A DNA stretch of 64,000 bases, from the NCBI GenBank assembly GCA_026390595.1, contig JAPLFQ010000030.1:1-64000 (forward strand). Direction: 5' to 3'. Below are positions 8,419 through 16,087 of this stretch, piece by piece. The position numbers were made by a program, and so were the translations under genes. The notes under the pieces are model-generated. The model was not told the DNA's origin, ran no database searches, and saw nothing but the letters and a program-made list of their open reading frames with translations. The DNA is from Ignavibacteriales bacterium (GTDB lineage Bacteria; Bacteroidota; Ignavibacteria; UBA10030). Position 1 is the first letter of the stretch. Every line of letters starts with the position of its first letter.

Positions 8419-9608
8419 GCTGCGTCCTCCGTCTCCTTCTGAGCGAGAGATAACCGCAAGAGCTTCGACGCCAATTCGAGCTCACCCTTGCCAACGCCAA
8501 GCTTTTTGGCAGCCGAGATTCTACCCTTGGCCGGTATGATGGTAGTTCCTATCGTACGTGTGACGCTGAGATGACCCTGCGTCCGTGCGTTGTCCCGAAT
8601 TCTCATTGCGAGTTCGACGTCTCCCTGATTCCTATGATACTGTTCTGCGAACGTCAGTGCAGGCACTCCGTCCCGCTCAATCCTCTCCTCCGGTTCGAAT
8701 TCATACTTCCGTTCTTCCCGTGAGCGCTCGGGGACAGCGGCCTCACCCCTCTCTTCGTCGTTCGGCGTGCGCGTCTGTAACGACCGCGCCTGCGCTGATG
8801 CGAAGAGCAGCTGTTCGAGTTTGTTTGCCCTGGTCATCTTCCGCTTGATGAGGATAGCCAATGCGGCGATGGAGGTCAGGAGAGAAAAGCCTGCCACGAC
8901 AAGCCACACCAGGAGCTTCCTACCTGCGGGAGTTGGCTCCGAACCGGACTTCGAGCTCTGCAATGTCAGATTCGCCTGCGCCGGTGCATTACCTGCTGCT
9001 TTCGGATGACCAGCATCCTCGAGCTGTTGACGGGCGAGGGCAGCGATGTCGAACAGCGGCGACGGATGGTGTGGATCGTCCGGCAATGCTCTGTCCTGTG
9101 ATCTCTTCGCTGCGGCCTGAGGCCGACTCTGCTTTGCTTCTTTCGTCTGAGTTGGAGCAACCCTCGTCTTTACCGGAGATTCATTTGCGACGATGCTCGC
9201 GGCTGGGGCTACGGTGTTCTTCGCGAACACATCGATCCAGATTGCCTCGTGACGGTCGTGCTGGGTTACCTGGAACCTCGCGTAGCCATTCCGCAGCAGC
9301 ATGACTATTTTAGAAGTCGCGTTGACAACCGGTTCGACTGATGCGTTCTCTATGAGGCCGTTACGGAACTGCTTGTTCCACCCGCTCTGAGAAAGCGCCG
9401 ATTTGATATCAGTCACGGTCAGCGTCAGGACATTGCCGCGTAGTTCCTGAGAATACTTCAACGGTCCCTTGAAGAACACCAGGAGGCGGGTGTACTCGGG
9501 ACGAACGGCATAGCGCACATTTCCTTTCGCGGCGTCATCCTGCATCCCGGCAGCCGCACAGGAGAGCAGAATCATCGAAACCATGAGAGCAGTTGTGCGA
9601 GATCTCAT
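8415..9608 (-). CDS. Membrane protein with AMIN-like periplasmic domain and SwrB/DUF6115-like cytoplasmic tail
   Basis: 397 aa; no named family recognised for the whole protein. Residues 1-21 are a signal or signal-anchor segment. Residues about 30-128 read as an AMIN-like beta domain (YTRLLVFFKG, NVLTLTVTDI, IWIDVFAK). A low-complexity linker leads to one TM helix (LLVWLVVAGFSLLTSIAALAILI, roughly residues 228-250), given here in part. The cytoplasmic part ends GRISAAKKLGVGKGELELAS, which resembles the helix-turn-helix-like tail of DUF6115/SwrB proteins found in Bacillus flagellar operons. It overlaps flgF and the upstream kinase gene by 4 bp each. Role unknown; position suggests a basal-body or regulatory function at the cell wall. 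Confidence 0.8.
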   Translation of the reverse strand: MRSRTTALMVSMILLSCAAAGMQDDAAKGNVRYAVRPEYTRLLVFFKGPLKYSQELRGNVLTLTVTDIKSALSQSGWNKQFRNGLIENASVEPVVNATSKIVMLLRNGYARFQVTQHDRHEAIWIDVFAKNTVAPAASIVANESPVKTRVAPTQTKEAKQSRPQAAAKRSQDRALPDDPHHPSPLFDIAALARQQLEDAGHPKAAGNAPAQANLTLQSSKSGSEPTPAGRKLLVWLVVAGFSLLTSIAALAILIKRKMTRANKLEQLLFASAQARSLQTRTPNDEERGEAAVPERSREERKYEFEPEERIERDGVPALTFAEQYHRNQGDVELAMRIRDNARTQGHLSVTRTIGTTIIPAKGRISAAKKLGVGKGELELASKLLRLSLAQKETEDAA

Positions 9609-10987
9609 TGGGCAGTCCTCCTCACAGGCAAGCTGATAGAAAACGTAGTCCCCATTTCGGGGGACGATTGCACCTTGATCTCCCCCTTATGCTGCGATAT
9701 GATCTTGCTGCAAATCGAGAGACCGAGTCCCGTTCCCTTGCCGGCTTCCTTCGTGGTGAAAAACGGAGCGAAGATCTTCTCAATAACTTCCTTCGGAATT
9801 CCAGTGCCGGTGTCTGCCACGTGGACAAGCACTTTGAATCCTTTCGACTCCGTAGAGACCGCCACCTTGCCTCCGTCCGGCATGGCATCCCGGGCGTTGA
9901 TGAGCAAATTAAGAAACACCTGCTGGAGATAGTTGGCGTTCCCGGGGATCGTTGGCAGCGTCGCAGCCAAGTCCGTGGAAATTGCGACCCTGTTGTTCTG
10001 GAAATCATGCTTGACAATTGCAACGACATCCTCGATGGCTTTGTTAACATCCACGAGCTCGATCTGGAAATCGTCCGACACTTTCCGGGAGAATGTCATC
10101 AGCCGTTTCGTGATCTCCGCGAGCCGCCGCACCTGCTGGTTGAACATCTCAAGCCAGTTTGGTACCGGTTTTCCCTTCATCGCCATGTCCAGATGCATCA
10201 TGAGGATCTGGATTGGATTCTTTATCTCGTGGACGATACTTGCTGCCAACTCGCCGAGTGCGACGAGCTTCGCCGCCTGCATCATCTGCGCGTGGGAGGC
10301 CTTCAATTCCTGGTTGGCCTTCACGAGCTGGTGATAGGAGCGCCAGTTCTCGACCCCGGCCGCGGCCTGGTTTGCGAGCACGGTGAGGAGCTGCATGTCC
10401 TGGTTGGAGAATTCCTGCTGCGGCTTCTGTGTGTGGATCAGGTAGATACCGACATCCTTGTTACGCAGCACCAACGGGACGATCACAAAGTTCTGGGGCG
10501 ATCCGTCTCCCATCATATGAGAGAGATCGGGGATAATCACGGTCTTCTTTTCCGAGAACACCCAGTCCACGATGCCTGATTCGAGGTGCTGCTGGGCCTC
10601 GGCCACAAGGAGCTCCGAGCCATGAGATGTCAACGGGAGCAAGCGCTTATCCGACATGTCAAACAAGAAGACGTTCGCTTCGATGATGGGGAGCACCTGC
10701 TGGCTCAGCTCGATGAGCGTGCTCACAATGCGCTCCGGCTCGACGGCCGTGCTGATCGTGTTCGACAGCCGCTGCATCGCGACCAGCTCGTCGATCGACG
10801 ACCGAATGTCGAGGTTGTTCTTGTTGAACTGATTGTTCTCCCGCTTCAGGGCATCGATCGTCTGTTCCAGGGCCTTGATGTACATCTCCCTGTTTTCGAT
10901 GAACTGCTCTATCCGCGGCTCAGCCTCATCCACGAGATGCAGGCGGGGTCGGTCCTCTGATGGATTATTATGTTTGTTCGATGTCAT
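9605..10987 (-). CDS. Cytoplasmic GAF-domain sensor histidine kinase
   Basis: 460 aa, no TM segment. An N-terminal coiled coil (about 25-60) leads to a GAF domain (about 65-215), then HisKA with GELAASIVHEIKNPIQ (His253), and an HATPase with the N box LLINARDAMPDGG, G1 DTGTGIP and G2 GKGTGLGLSI. The family is close to NtrB/FleS/FlrB kinases that phosphorylate sigma-54 activators of flagellar genes. The two sigma-54 promoters in this window make that role attractive, but no NtrC-type regulator is encoded here. It overlaps the AMIN-like gene by 4 bp and follows an HDOD gene by 2 bp. Confidence 0.93.
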   Translation of the reverse strand: MTSNKHNNPSEDRPRLHLVDEAEPRIEQFIENREMYIKALEQTIDALKRENNQFNKNNLDIRSSIDELVAMQRLSNTISTAVEPERIVSTLIELSQQVLPIIEANVFLFDMSDKRLLPLTSHGSELLVAEAQQHLESGIVDWVFSEKKTVIIPDLSHMMGDGSPQNFVIVPLVLRNKDVGIYLIHTQKPQQEFSNQDMQLLTVLANQAAAGVENWRSYHQLVKANQELKASHAQMMQAAKLVALGELAASIVHEIKNPIQILMMHLDMAMKGKPVPNWLEMFNQQVRRLAEITKRLMTFSRKVSDDFQIELVDVNKAIEDVVAIVKHDFQNNRVAISTDLAATLPTIPGNANYLQQVFLNLLINARDAMPDGGKVAVSTESKGFKVLVHVADTGTGIPKEVIEKIFAPFFTTKEAGKGTGLGLSICSKIISQHKGEIKVQSSPEMGTTFSISLPVRRTAQ

Positions 10988-10989
10988 TT

Positions 10990-11865
10990 TTACATCACAT
11001 TCAGATGCGCAAGCATCGCCGCTTCACGGATATCGGCGTTGATCACTTCGGTGTAGTTTCTGATGTATTCCTCAAGCACGTTTGGATCGTCCAGCTGCAG
11101 CCGCGTGAGGGCCCCGGCGTCAAACTCGATTCCTTTATCAAACTCGACTGCTCCGCCGTTGATTCTCGCCGCGAACACGTCCGCGCAGTGGATAATGGCA
11201 ACCAGATCAGGGTTCTTCTCCGCTTTGCCCGGGTCGCTGTGCAGCAGCACGCCTTCGGCAAGGTGATCGGGCAGGTTCCATCGTTCGGCAAGCCAGCTGC
11301 CGATGTCCGCATGCGTGACACCCAAAACGCTCTCCTCCGCTTCCATAAACGTCAGATCGCTTTCGCGTGCAATATCGACAATGCGCTTAAACTCATTGTT
11401 GAAGTAGCGATGCATGACCGAAATGCCCATGTCGTGCAGCAGTCCTCCGACAAACACTTCTCCGCTCACACGGTAGCCGAGATCCCTCGCGAGCCTTCGT
11501 CCGATGACTCCGGTTGCAATGGAATGGTCCCAGAAGGCCTTCGAATCGAAATACTTGTCCGACTTTTTCTGCAGCGAACTCACCAGGGAGATGCTGATGA
11601 CAATCTCCTTCAGCGCATCAAAACCGAGGACAATGATCGCAAAATCGATCGTCGCGATCTTCTTGGGGAACCCGTAGAACGGGGAATTCGCGATCTTCAG
11701 GACTTTCGCGGTCAGCGCCTGGTCGGTGGAAATGATCTTTCCAAGTTGCGAGGCGCTAGTCTTCGGATTATCCACCATCTCCACAACCTCCATCGCAATC
11801 GACGGAAGCGCTGGCAGGTTGATAATGGTTTTAACTTTATCGCGTATGTAGTCAGCAGAGAGCAT
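10990..11865 (-). CDS. HDOD domain protein
   Basis: 291 aa. The HDOD domain covers about residues 10-215: INLPALPSIAMEVVEM, STDQALTAKVLKIANSPFYG, ATIDFAIIVLGFDALKEIVI and GGLLHDMGISVM. HDOD proteins are HD-fold relatives that usually lack phosphodiesterase activity and act in signalling or as scaffolds; several control flagella or chemotaxis. The C-terminal part is an extra helical stretch without a known catalytic motif. It lies 8 bp after a second HDOD gene and 2 bp before the GAF kinase gene, so the three are probably made together. Confidence 0.92.
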   Translation of the reverse strand: MLSADYIRDKVKTIINLPALPSIAMEVVEMVDNPKTSASQLGKIISTDQALTAKVLKIANSPFYGFPKKIATIDFAIIVLGFDALKEIVISISLVSSLQKKSDKYFDSKAFWDHSIATGVIGRRLARDLGYRVSGEVFVGGLLHDMGISVMHRYFNNEFKRIVDIARESDLTFMEAEESVLGVTHADIGSWLAERWNLPDHLAEGVLLHSDPGKAEKNPDLVAIIHCADVFAARINGGAVEFDKGIEFDAGALTRLQLDDPNVLEEYIRNYTEVINADIREAAMLAHLNVM

Positions 11866-11873
11866 GGGAGAAG

Positions 11874-12932
11874 CTACACAATTAGGGTTATTGCTGCGCG
11901 CAGTCTGGCAAGGGCTGTGGTCTGCAACTGCTCGACATCCGGAACTGAAACGCCCAACACTCTGGAAATGTCCACAATCGGAAGCCCCTCATAGTACAGC
12001 AGGGCGAGTACGACCCGTTCCTGTTCTGACAGCTCCTGCATTACCTCAACGAGGTTCTGCTTCAGTTCCGTGATCAGGGTTGCAAACTTCGGAGCGTGGG
12101 AAAGGTCCTCGCGGATTGAGGCAACGTATCCTGAGGCAGAATCGTTGGTCAGCGCCGCTTCCGTCAGCCCTAGAGTCGCAAGCGCCTGAGGGTCATATCC
12201 TTCGATCGATTCGTAATCCGTCTTGTGAATCTGGAGACGATGGCAGAGAACTTCAGCGGTATGAACGATGGAGACCAAGGTCCTGTGCGTCGTCGCGGAG
12301 GCCGGCTTGTGGTGAAGCCTGATCGCCGTGACGATATCATCCGACAGATGCCAGTGCGTCGCCAGCCAGGCACCTACATCAGCATGATCCTGTTTCGGGA
12401 GGGACGCGGAGACTAACCCTTTCGAAGTGCCTGCGCCCCCCTTGTTCATCCCATCATCACTGACGTGCTCATTGAGAATGACATAGCCAATATCATGGAG
12501 CAACCCGGCGACAAACGCGTCGTTCGGGTCGCAAAGGCCGGTCTGCTCAGAGATGAAGCGTGCCCCGAGCCCACATCCGATGGAATGGTCCCAGAACGCC
12601 TCGAACCGAATCATACTGTTCACCATGCGTCGGAACGCCCCCGTGACGATGGAACGAACCACCATTTCGCGGAGAGCGTCAAATCCGAGCAGGATAACGG
12701 CAAAATTAGGGTCCTTGACGCGTCGCGAAAACCCGTAAATGGGCGAATTCGCCTGCCGCAACACCCGTCTGACGAGCGTTTGGTCCTTTGAAATTGCCGA
12801 CGTGAGTTTCGCCACACTCGTGAGCGGATTGTCGACGAGTTCGATGATCTCATTCACGCGATTCGAAATCGAGGGACGCCTCACCAGGGAGACGTAGCTT
12901 TCGGACACCAACTGATCGGACGTTGTTGTCAT
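11874..12932 (-). CDS. HDOD protein with a C-terminal sigma-70 region 4-like helix-turn-helix
   Basis: 352 aa from the ATG at 12932, which overlaps the fliA stop in ATGA; a longer frame up to 13133 lies wholly inside fliA and is rejected. Residues about 10-210 are an HDOD domain (QANSPIYGFSRRVKDPNFAV, AGLLHDIGYVILNEH). The last 56 residues align without gaps to the last 56 of FliA, with 21 identities by hand count, including the ALLYYEGLP/ALYYYEELT helix and the LARLR/LQELR end. In the would-be recognition helix the FliA residues SESRV become SVPDV, so -35 contacts may differ. I know of no described protein of this architecture. It may tune FliA or share its targets; that is inference. Confidence 0.88.
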   Translation of the reverse strand: MTTTSDQLVSESYVSLVRRPSISNRVNEIIELVDNPLTSVAKLTSAISKDQTLVRRVLRQANSPIYGFSRRVKDPNFAVILLGFDALREMVVRSIVTGAFRRMVNSMIRFEAFWDHSIGCGLGARFISEQTGLCDPNDAFVAGLLHDIGYVILNEHVSDDGMNKGGAGTSKGLVSASLPKQDHADVGAWLATHWHLSDDIVTAIRLHHKPASATTHRTLVSIVHTAEVLCHRLQIHKTDYESIEGYDPQALATLGLTEAALTNDSASGYVASIREDLSHAPKFATLITELKQNLVEVMQELSEQERVVLALLYYEGLPIVDISRVLGVSVPDVEQLQTTALARLRAAITLIV

Positions 12933-13687
12933 ACCGTGTCCTCTAAGTATGTGCGCAATTCTTGCAGAACAGCTGTGTGGATTTGAAATACGCGTGACTC
13001 CGAAATCCGAAGGATCCGGCCGATCTCCCGGAATGTCAACTCTTCGTAATAGTACAGTGCCATCACCAGGCGATCCCGCTCTTCCAGCGACTCCAGCGCT
13101 CCGATCAACCGGCTCCGCGTATCTTCGGCACACAGAATCTCATGGGGGTCGGTGGACGGATCGGCTGCGATGTTCTGAATAACATCGGTTTCGTCGTCGT
13201 AACTGACACGGTGATCCATGGTGGCACCTTTCGCTGCGGTCAGCAATTCCTGATATTCCTCAATCGTTAACGAGAGTTTCGTCGCAATTTCCCCGGCCGT
13301 GAGCGTCTGGTTGTCCGCGCTCTCAGATTCCTGAACTACCCGGTTTCCCTGCCGCCCCTTCTTCCGAACAGATCGCGGAATCCAGTCGAGTTTTCTCAAT
13401 TCGTCGAGGATGGTGCCCCGGATCCTGGTTACCGCATACGTCTCAAACCGTACATTCTTTGCCGGATCAAACTTCTCGATAGCGTCCAGCAATCCGAGGA
13501 GTCCGAATTGGATCAGATCCTTCTCTTCAAGAACACGCTCCTGTGCTGTATGAATAAAGCCAAACCGGCTCGTCACATAACGGACAAGCCCGAGATTGCT
13601 CTCGACCAGATCTTTCTTTGAGCAGCATAGATCTTCGCCGGACATCGACCGGTGCTCCATGGATCTCTGTGCAGACATGGTCATCAT
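12929..13687 (-). CDS. fliA: Flagellar sigma factor FliA (sigma-28)
   Basis: 252 aa. Region 2: KDLIQFGLLGLLDAIEKFDP, NVRFETYAVTRIRGTILDEL and LDWIPRSVRKKGR. Region 3: LTAGEIATKLSLTIEEYQEL. Region 4: RLVMALYYYEELTFREIGRI and SESRVFQIH. FliA directs late flagellar and chemotaxis transcription; a good match to its promoter type lies at 50468-50494. The start could be any of the ATGs at 13687, 13684 or 13678, with no strong ribosome site. It is coupled to the HDOD gene downstream. Its usual anti-sigma factor FlgM was not found in the window. Confidence 0.96.
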   Translation of the reverse strand: MMTMSAQRSMEHRSMSGEDLCCSKKDLVESNLGLVRYVTSRFGFIHTAQERVLEEKDLIQFGLLGLLDAIEKFDPAKNVRFETYAVTRIRGTILDELRKLDWIPRSVRKKGRQGNRVVQESESADNQTLTAGEIATKLSLTIEEYQELLTAAKGATMDHRVSYDDETDVIQNIAADPSTDPHEILCAEDTRSRLIGALESLEERDRLVMALYYYEELTFREIGRILRISESRVFQIHTAVLQELRTYLEDTV

Positions 13688-13708
13688 GAATATTCTGGAA
13701 CCCCCTGA

Positions 13709-13945
13709 CTAGGCCGCAGTCTGCGATGGTTTACTCACAGGGCGCGGCTCCTCTTTTTGCGGACTCCGCTCTTTGCTTGCGATCAACACTGCAAGGGCAA
13801 GGAGCGCTGAAAGTGCAACCGTGACAATGACAAATACAATAAACGCACGGGCAACGGTGTCAAGAACCGGATAGCGTTCCGTCGAGAACGCCACAAGGGA
13901 AACGAAGAACGCCAATGCTCCAATTTGGAAGATGATCTTGTTCAT
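13709..13945 (-). CDS. Small two-helix membrane protein of the flagellar operon, unknown
   Basis: 78 aa. Two hydrophobic segments, about residues 5-20 (FQIGALAFFVSLVAF) and 31-53 (ARAFIVFVIVTVALSALLAL), are followed by a basic, proline-rich tail SKERSPQKEEPRPVSKPSQ. No family recognised. Its ATG overlaps the flhG stop by 4 bp and fliA follows after 21 bp, so it is translated with FlhG and probably real. The layout between flhG and fliA may hint at a membrane partner for either one, but nothing in the sequence shows that. Confidence 0.75.
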   Translation of the reverse strand: MNKIIFQIGALAFFVSLVAFSTERYPVLDTVARAFIVFVIVTVALSALLALAVLIASKERSPQKEEPRPVSKPSQTAA

Positions 13946-14802
13946 ACCGGCTCCAGCCTCCTTGCTTCCGTGTGGGATGGTACCTGAGCACCAAATGTCC
14001 TTGCGAGTGCCCGAAGAGACAGCGCTGCTGGTGAGTAAGGATAGAGCTTCACCAATGGCTGCTGTTGCACGACCGCCCGCAGTGTGTTGTCATCATAGGG
14101 AATGAAGCCGATGTAGCTGGCCTGCGCGTTCAGGAAGTGACAGAGCGCAGTCTGCAGTTTCTCCGCAGCCTCGTTGGCACATTGAGCGAGCCGCACGGCG
14201 TTCATGAGAAAACTGATTGGAATGCCGGGATTTCCCGCAAGGATGATCTTCATCATCGCGTAGGCATCCATCACCGACGTCGGTTCGACGTTTGTGACGA
14301 CCAAGACGTCGTCTGAATGAATGGCGAAATTCACAATCTCTCTGCTCAGTCCCGCCGCCGTGTCAATTACGACGAGATCAAAATGTTCCTCTGTCGATAC
14401 GAGGTCATGCATCAACCGGTTCTGGTGCTCCAGATCGAGCTGCGGATACGCAGGATCGCCTGAACTCCCTGCGAGAATCTTCAGCCGCTGGTACGGGCTC
14501 ACCACTGCGTCCTCAATCCCAAGCTCGCCCCTCAACACGTTGTTCAGTCTCCATTTCGGTGAGATGCCGAGCATCACGTCCAGGTTTGCGAGGTTTGCGT
14601 CCGCGTCGAGCAGGAGAACATTCTTGCCTGTTTCCGAGAGTGTGATGGCCAGGTTCAACGCGACAGTGCTCTTGCCAACGCCCCCCTTTCCAGAGGTAAT
14701 CGTGACGACATGAGGTCGGACGCGGCCGACTTCGACATGACGCCTGGATGTCATCCGCCGCAACCCTGAAGCTTGATCCTGTATGTGTGTCTCGTCATGC
14801 AT
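13942..14802 (-). CDS. flhG: MinD-like ATPase FlhG (FleN/YlxH)
   Basis: 286 aa from the ATG at 14802, which overlaps flhF by 8 bp; a longer frame to 14847 lies deeper in flhF and is less likely. The deviant Walker A TSGKGGVGKST is at about residues 36-46, followed by LLLDADANLANLDVMLG and LVVIDTAAGLSREIV, all typical of ParA/MinD ATPases. FlhG controls flagellar number and position by acting on FlhF and on the C-ring. The C-terminus lacks an obvious amphipathic membrane-binding helix. It sits directly after flhF, the usual order. Confidence 0.95.
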   Translation of the reverse strand: MHDETHIQDQASGLRRMTSRRHVEVGRVRPHVVTITSGKGGVGKSTVALNLAITLSETGKNVLLLDADANLANLDVMLGISPKWRLNNVLRGELGIEDAVVSPYQRLKILAGSSGDPAYPQLDLEHQNRLMHDLVSTEEHFDLVVIDTAAGLSREIVNFAIHSDDVLVVTNVEPTSVMDAYAMMKIILAGNPGIPISFLMNAVRLAQCANEAAEKLQTALCHFLNAQASYIGFIPYDDNTLRAVVQQQPLVKLYPYSPAALSLRALARTFGAQVPSHTEARRLEPV

Positions 14803-16087
14803 GAGCCAATGCGCCTTGATACACCAATGATGCAAACTTGATGCCATCGGCTACGACGATATCGTCCGGAACTCCTTGTCCTGTCGTCAGATAAGAAACG
14901 TTCACATTTGCCTTCTGCGCAATATTGAACAGTGGTCCGAAAGTAACCGCCTCATCAATTTTCGAAAAAATGATGTTGTTCGGGCGAAGAACCTTGAACT
15001 TCTCGACGATTTCGAGGAGTGTTCTGGCGCCGGTGGAAGCACTCAGGACCAGGTGTACCTCGTCCGGTTTGGCAGCTTCCACGAATTTCCTCAACTCCGT
15101 CAGGTCCTTTGAGGAGCGCTGGCTTCTGCCGACCGTATCGACGAGGATTACGTCCTTGTCCGAGAATTTCTTCAGTGCTGCGCTCATTTCCGACGGCCTG
15201 TAGACTACTTCCATGGGAATATCAGCAATGGAGGCAAACGTCCGGAGCTGTTCAATTGCTCCGATCCGAAATGTGTCTACGGTGATCAAACCAACCCGCG
15301 CGCTGTTCAGGAACTTCTCAATGGCAGCAAGCTTGGCAATCGTCGTTGTCTTGCCTGCCCCGGTGGGACCAACGAGCGCGACGACCCGGGAACGCTTCGT
15401 CTTGTGCCTGGGGGGGGCTCCGGTTTTCACCAAAGCGGCGATCGTCTCGATCAGGCGCCGGTCTATGATCTCTTTCCTGTCCAGATGCCCGGGAGGCACG
15501 CTCTTGAAGACAGCATCCGTCAACCTGGTTGCCGATTCCTCACTGACATCTTGTTCAATCAGATCCACATACGCCCGTTTCAGATGATCCGGCAGGGCGG
15601 GCGTCTGGCTGAATCTCAGCGTGTGCGCAATTTCTGTCACTGTGGATTTGATATCCTCCACTTCGGATTTCAGGTGGTAGTATTCGGCCGCTTCTCTCGC
15701 CTGCGGCGGAATCAATTTGGAGCTCTCCGTATGCCGCTTTTCGAAATGCTCAGCCACTTTTCTCAAACCGTCGACAGTCTGATGGCTTTCACCGCGCACA
15801 TTTCCCGTTGGCACCTGGAGGCCGGTATTCTTCAGCAGGGCCTCGAAGCTCCTTGCGTGCCGCCCGTCTGCGTCACGGCTTCCCCCCGGGGAGTACGTGG
15901 AATGCTGCAGGTCCACCTGCTCGTCGATTGCTGCGGTGATTTCTATGAGTTCTTTCCCGAGGACTCCGAGTACACCCCCCTTTGAGACCCGGTGCGTATT
16001 CAAGACGATAGCGTCCGGACCAAGTTCGTTCTTCATCTGTTGTGTAACGCTCTTGATGTCCGGACCGACAAATTTCTTAATTCTCAT
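14795..16087 (-). CDS. flhF: SRP-type GTPase FlhF
   Basis: 430 aa. The FlhF-specific B domain begins MRIKKFVGPDIKSVTQQMKN with ELGPDAIVLNTHRV. A variable middle part leads to the NG GTPase domain: Walker A GPTGAGKTTT (residues 240-249), LITVDTFRIGAIEQL, ILVDTVGRSQRS and SKIDEA, where Ser replaces the more common Thr. FlhF marks the site of flagellum assembly, often the pole, and recruits early export and MS-ring parts. It overlaps flhA by 11 bp upstream and flhG by 8 bp downstream. Confidence 0.96.
   Translation of the reverse strand: MRIKKFVGPDIKSVTQQMKNELGPDAIVLNTHRVSKGGVLGVLGKELIEITAAIDEQVDLQHSTYSPGGSRDADGRHARSFEALLKNTGLQVPTGNVRGESHQTVDGLRKVAEHFEKRHTESSKLIPPQAREAAEYYHLKSEVEDIKSTVTEIAHTLRFSQTPALPDHLKRAYVDLIEQDVSEESATRLTDAVFKSVPPGHLDRKEIIDRRLIETIAALVKTGAPPRHKTKRSRVVALVGPTGAGKTTTIAKLAAIEKFLNSARVGLITVDTFRIGAIEQLRTFASIADIPMEVVYRPSEMSAALKKFSDKDVILVDTVGRSQRSSKDLTELRKFVEAAKPDEVHLVLSASTGARTLLEIVEKFKVLRPNNIIFSKIDEAVTFGPLFNIAQKANVNVSYLTTGQGVPDDIVVADGIKFASLVYQGALAHA

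Noticed and set aside
12933-13133. N-terminal extension of the HDOD-r4 protein
   Set aside because: Lies completely inside fliA in another frame; the ATG at 12932 sits in an ATGA overlap and is followed by normal HDOD sequence.
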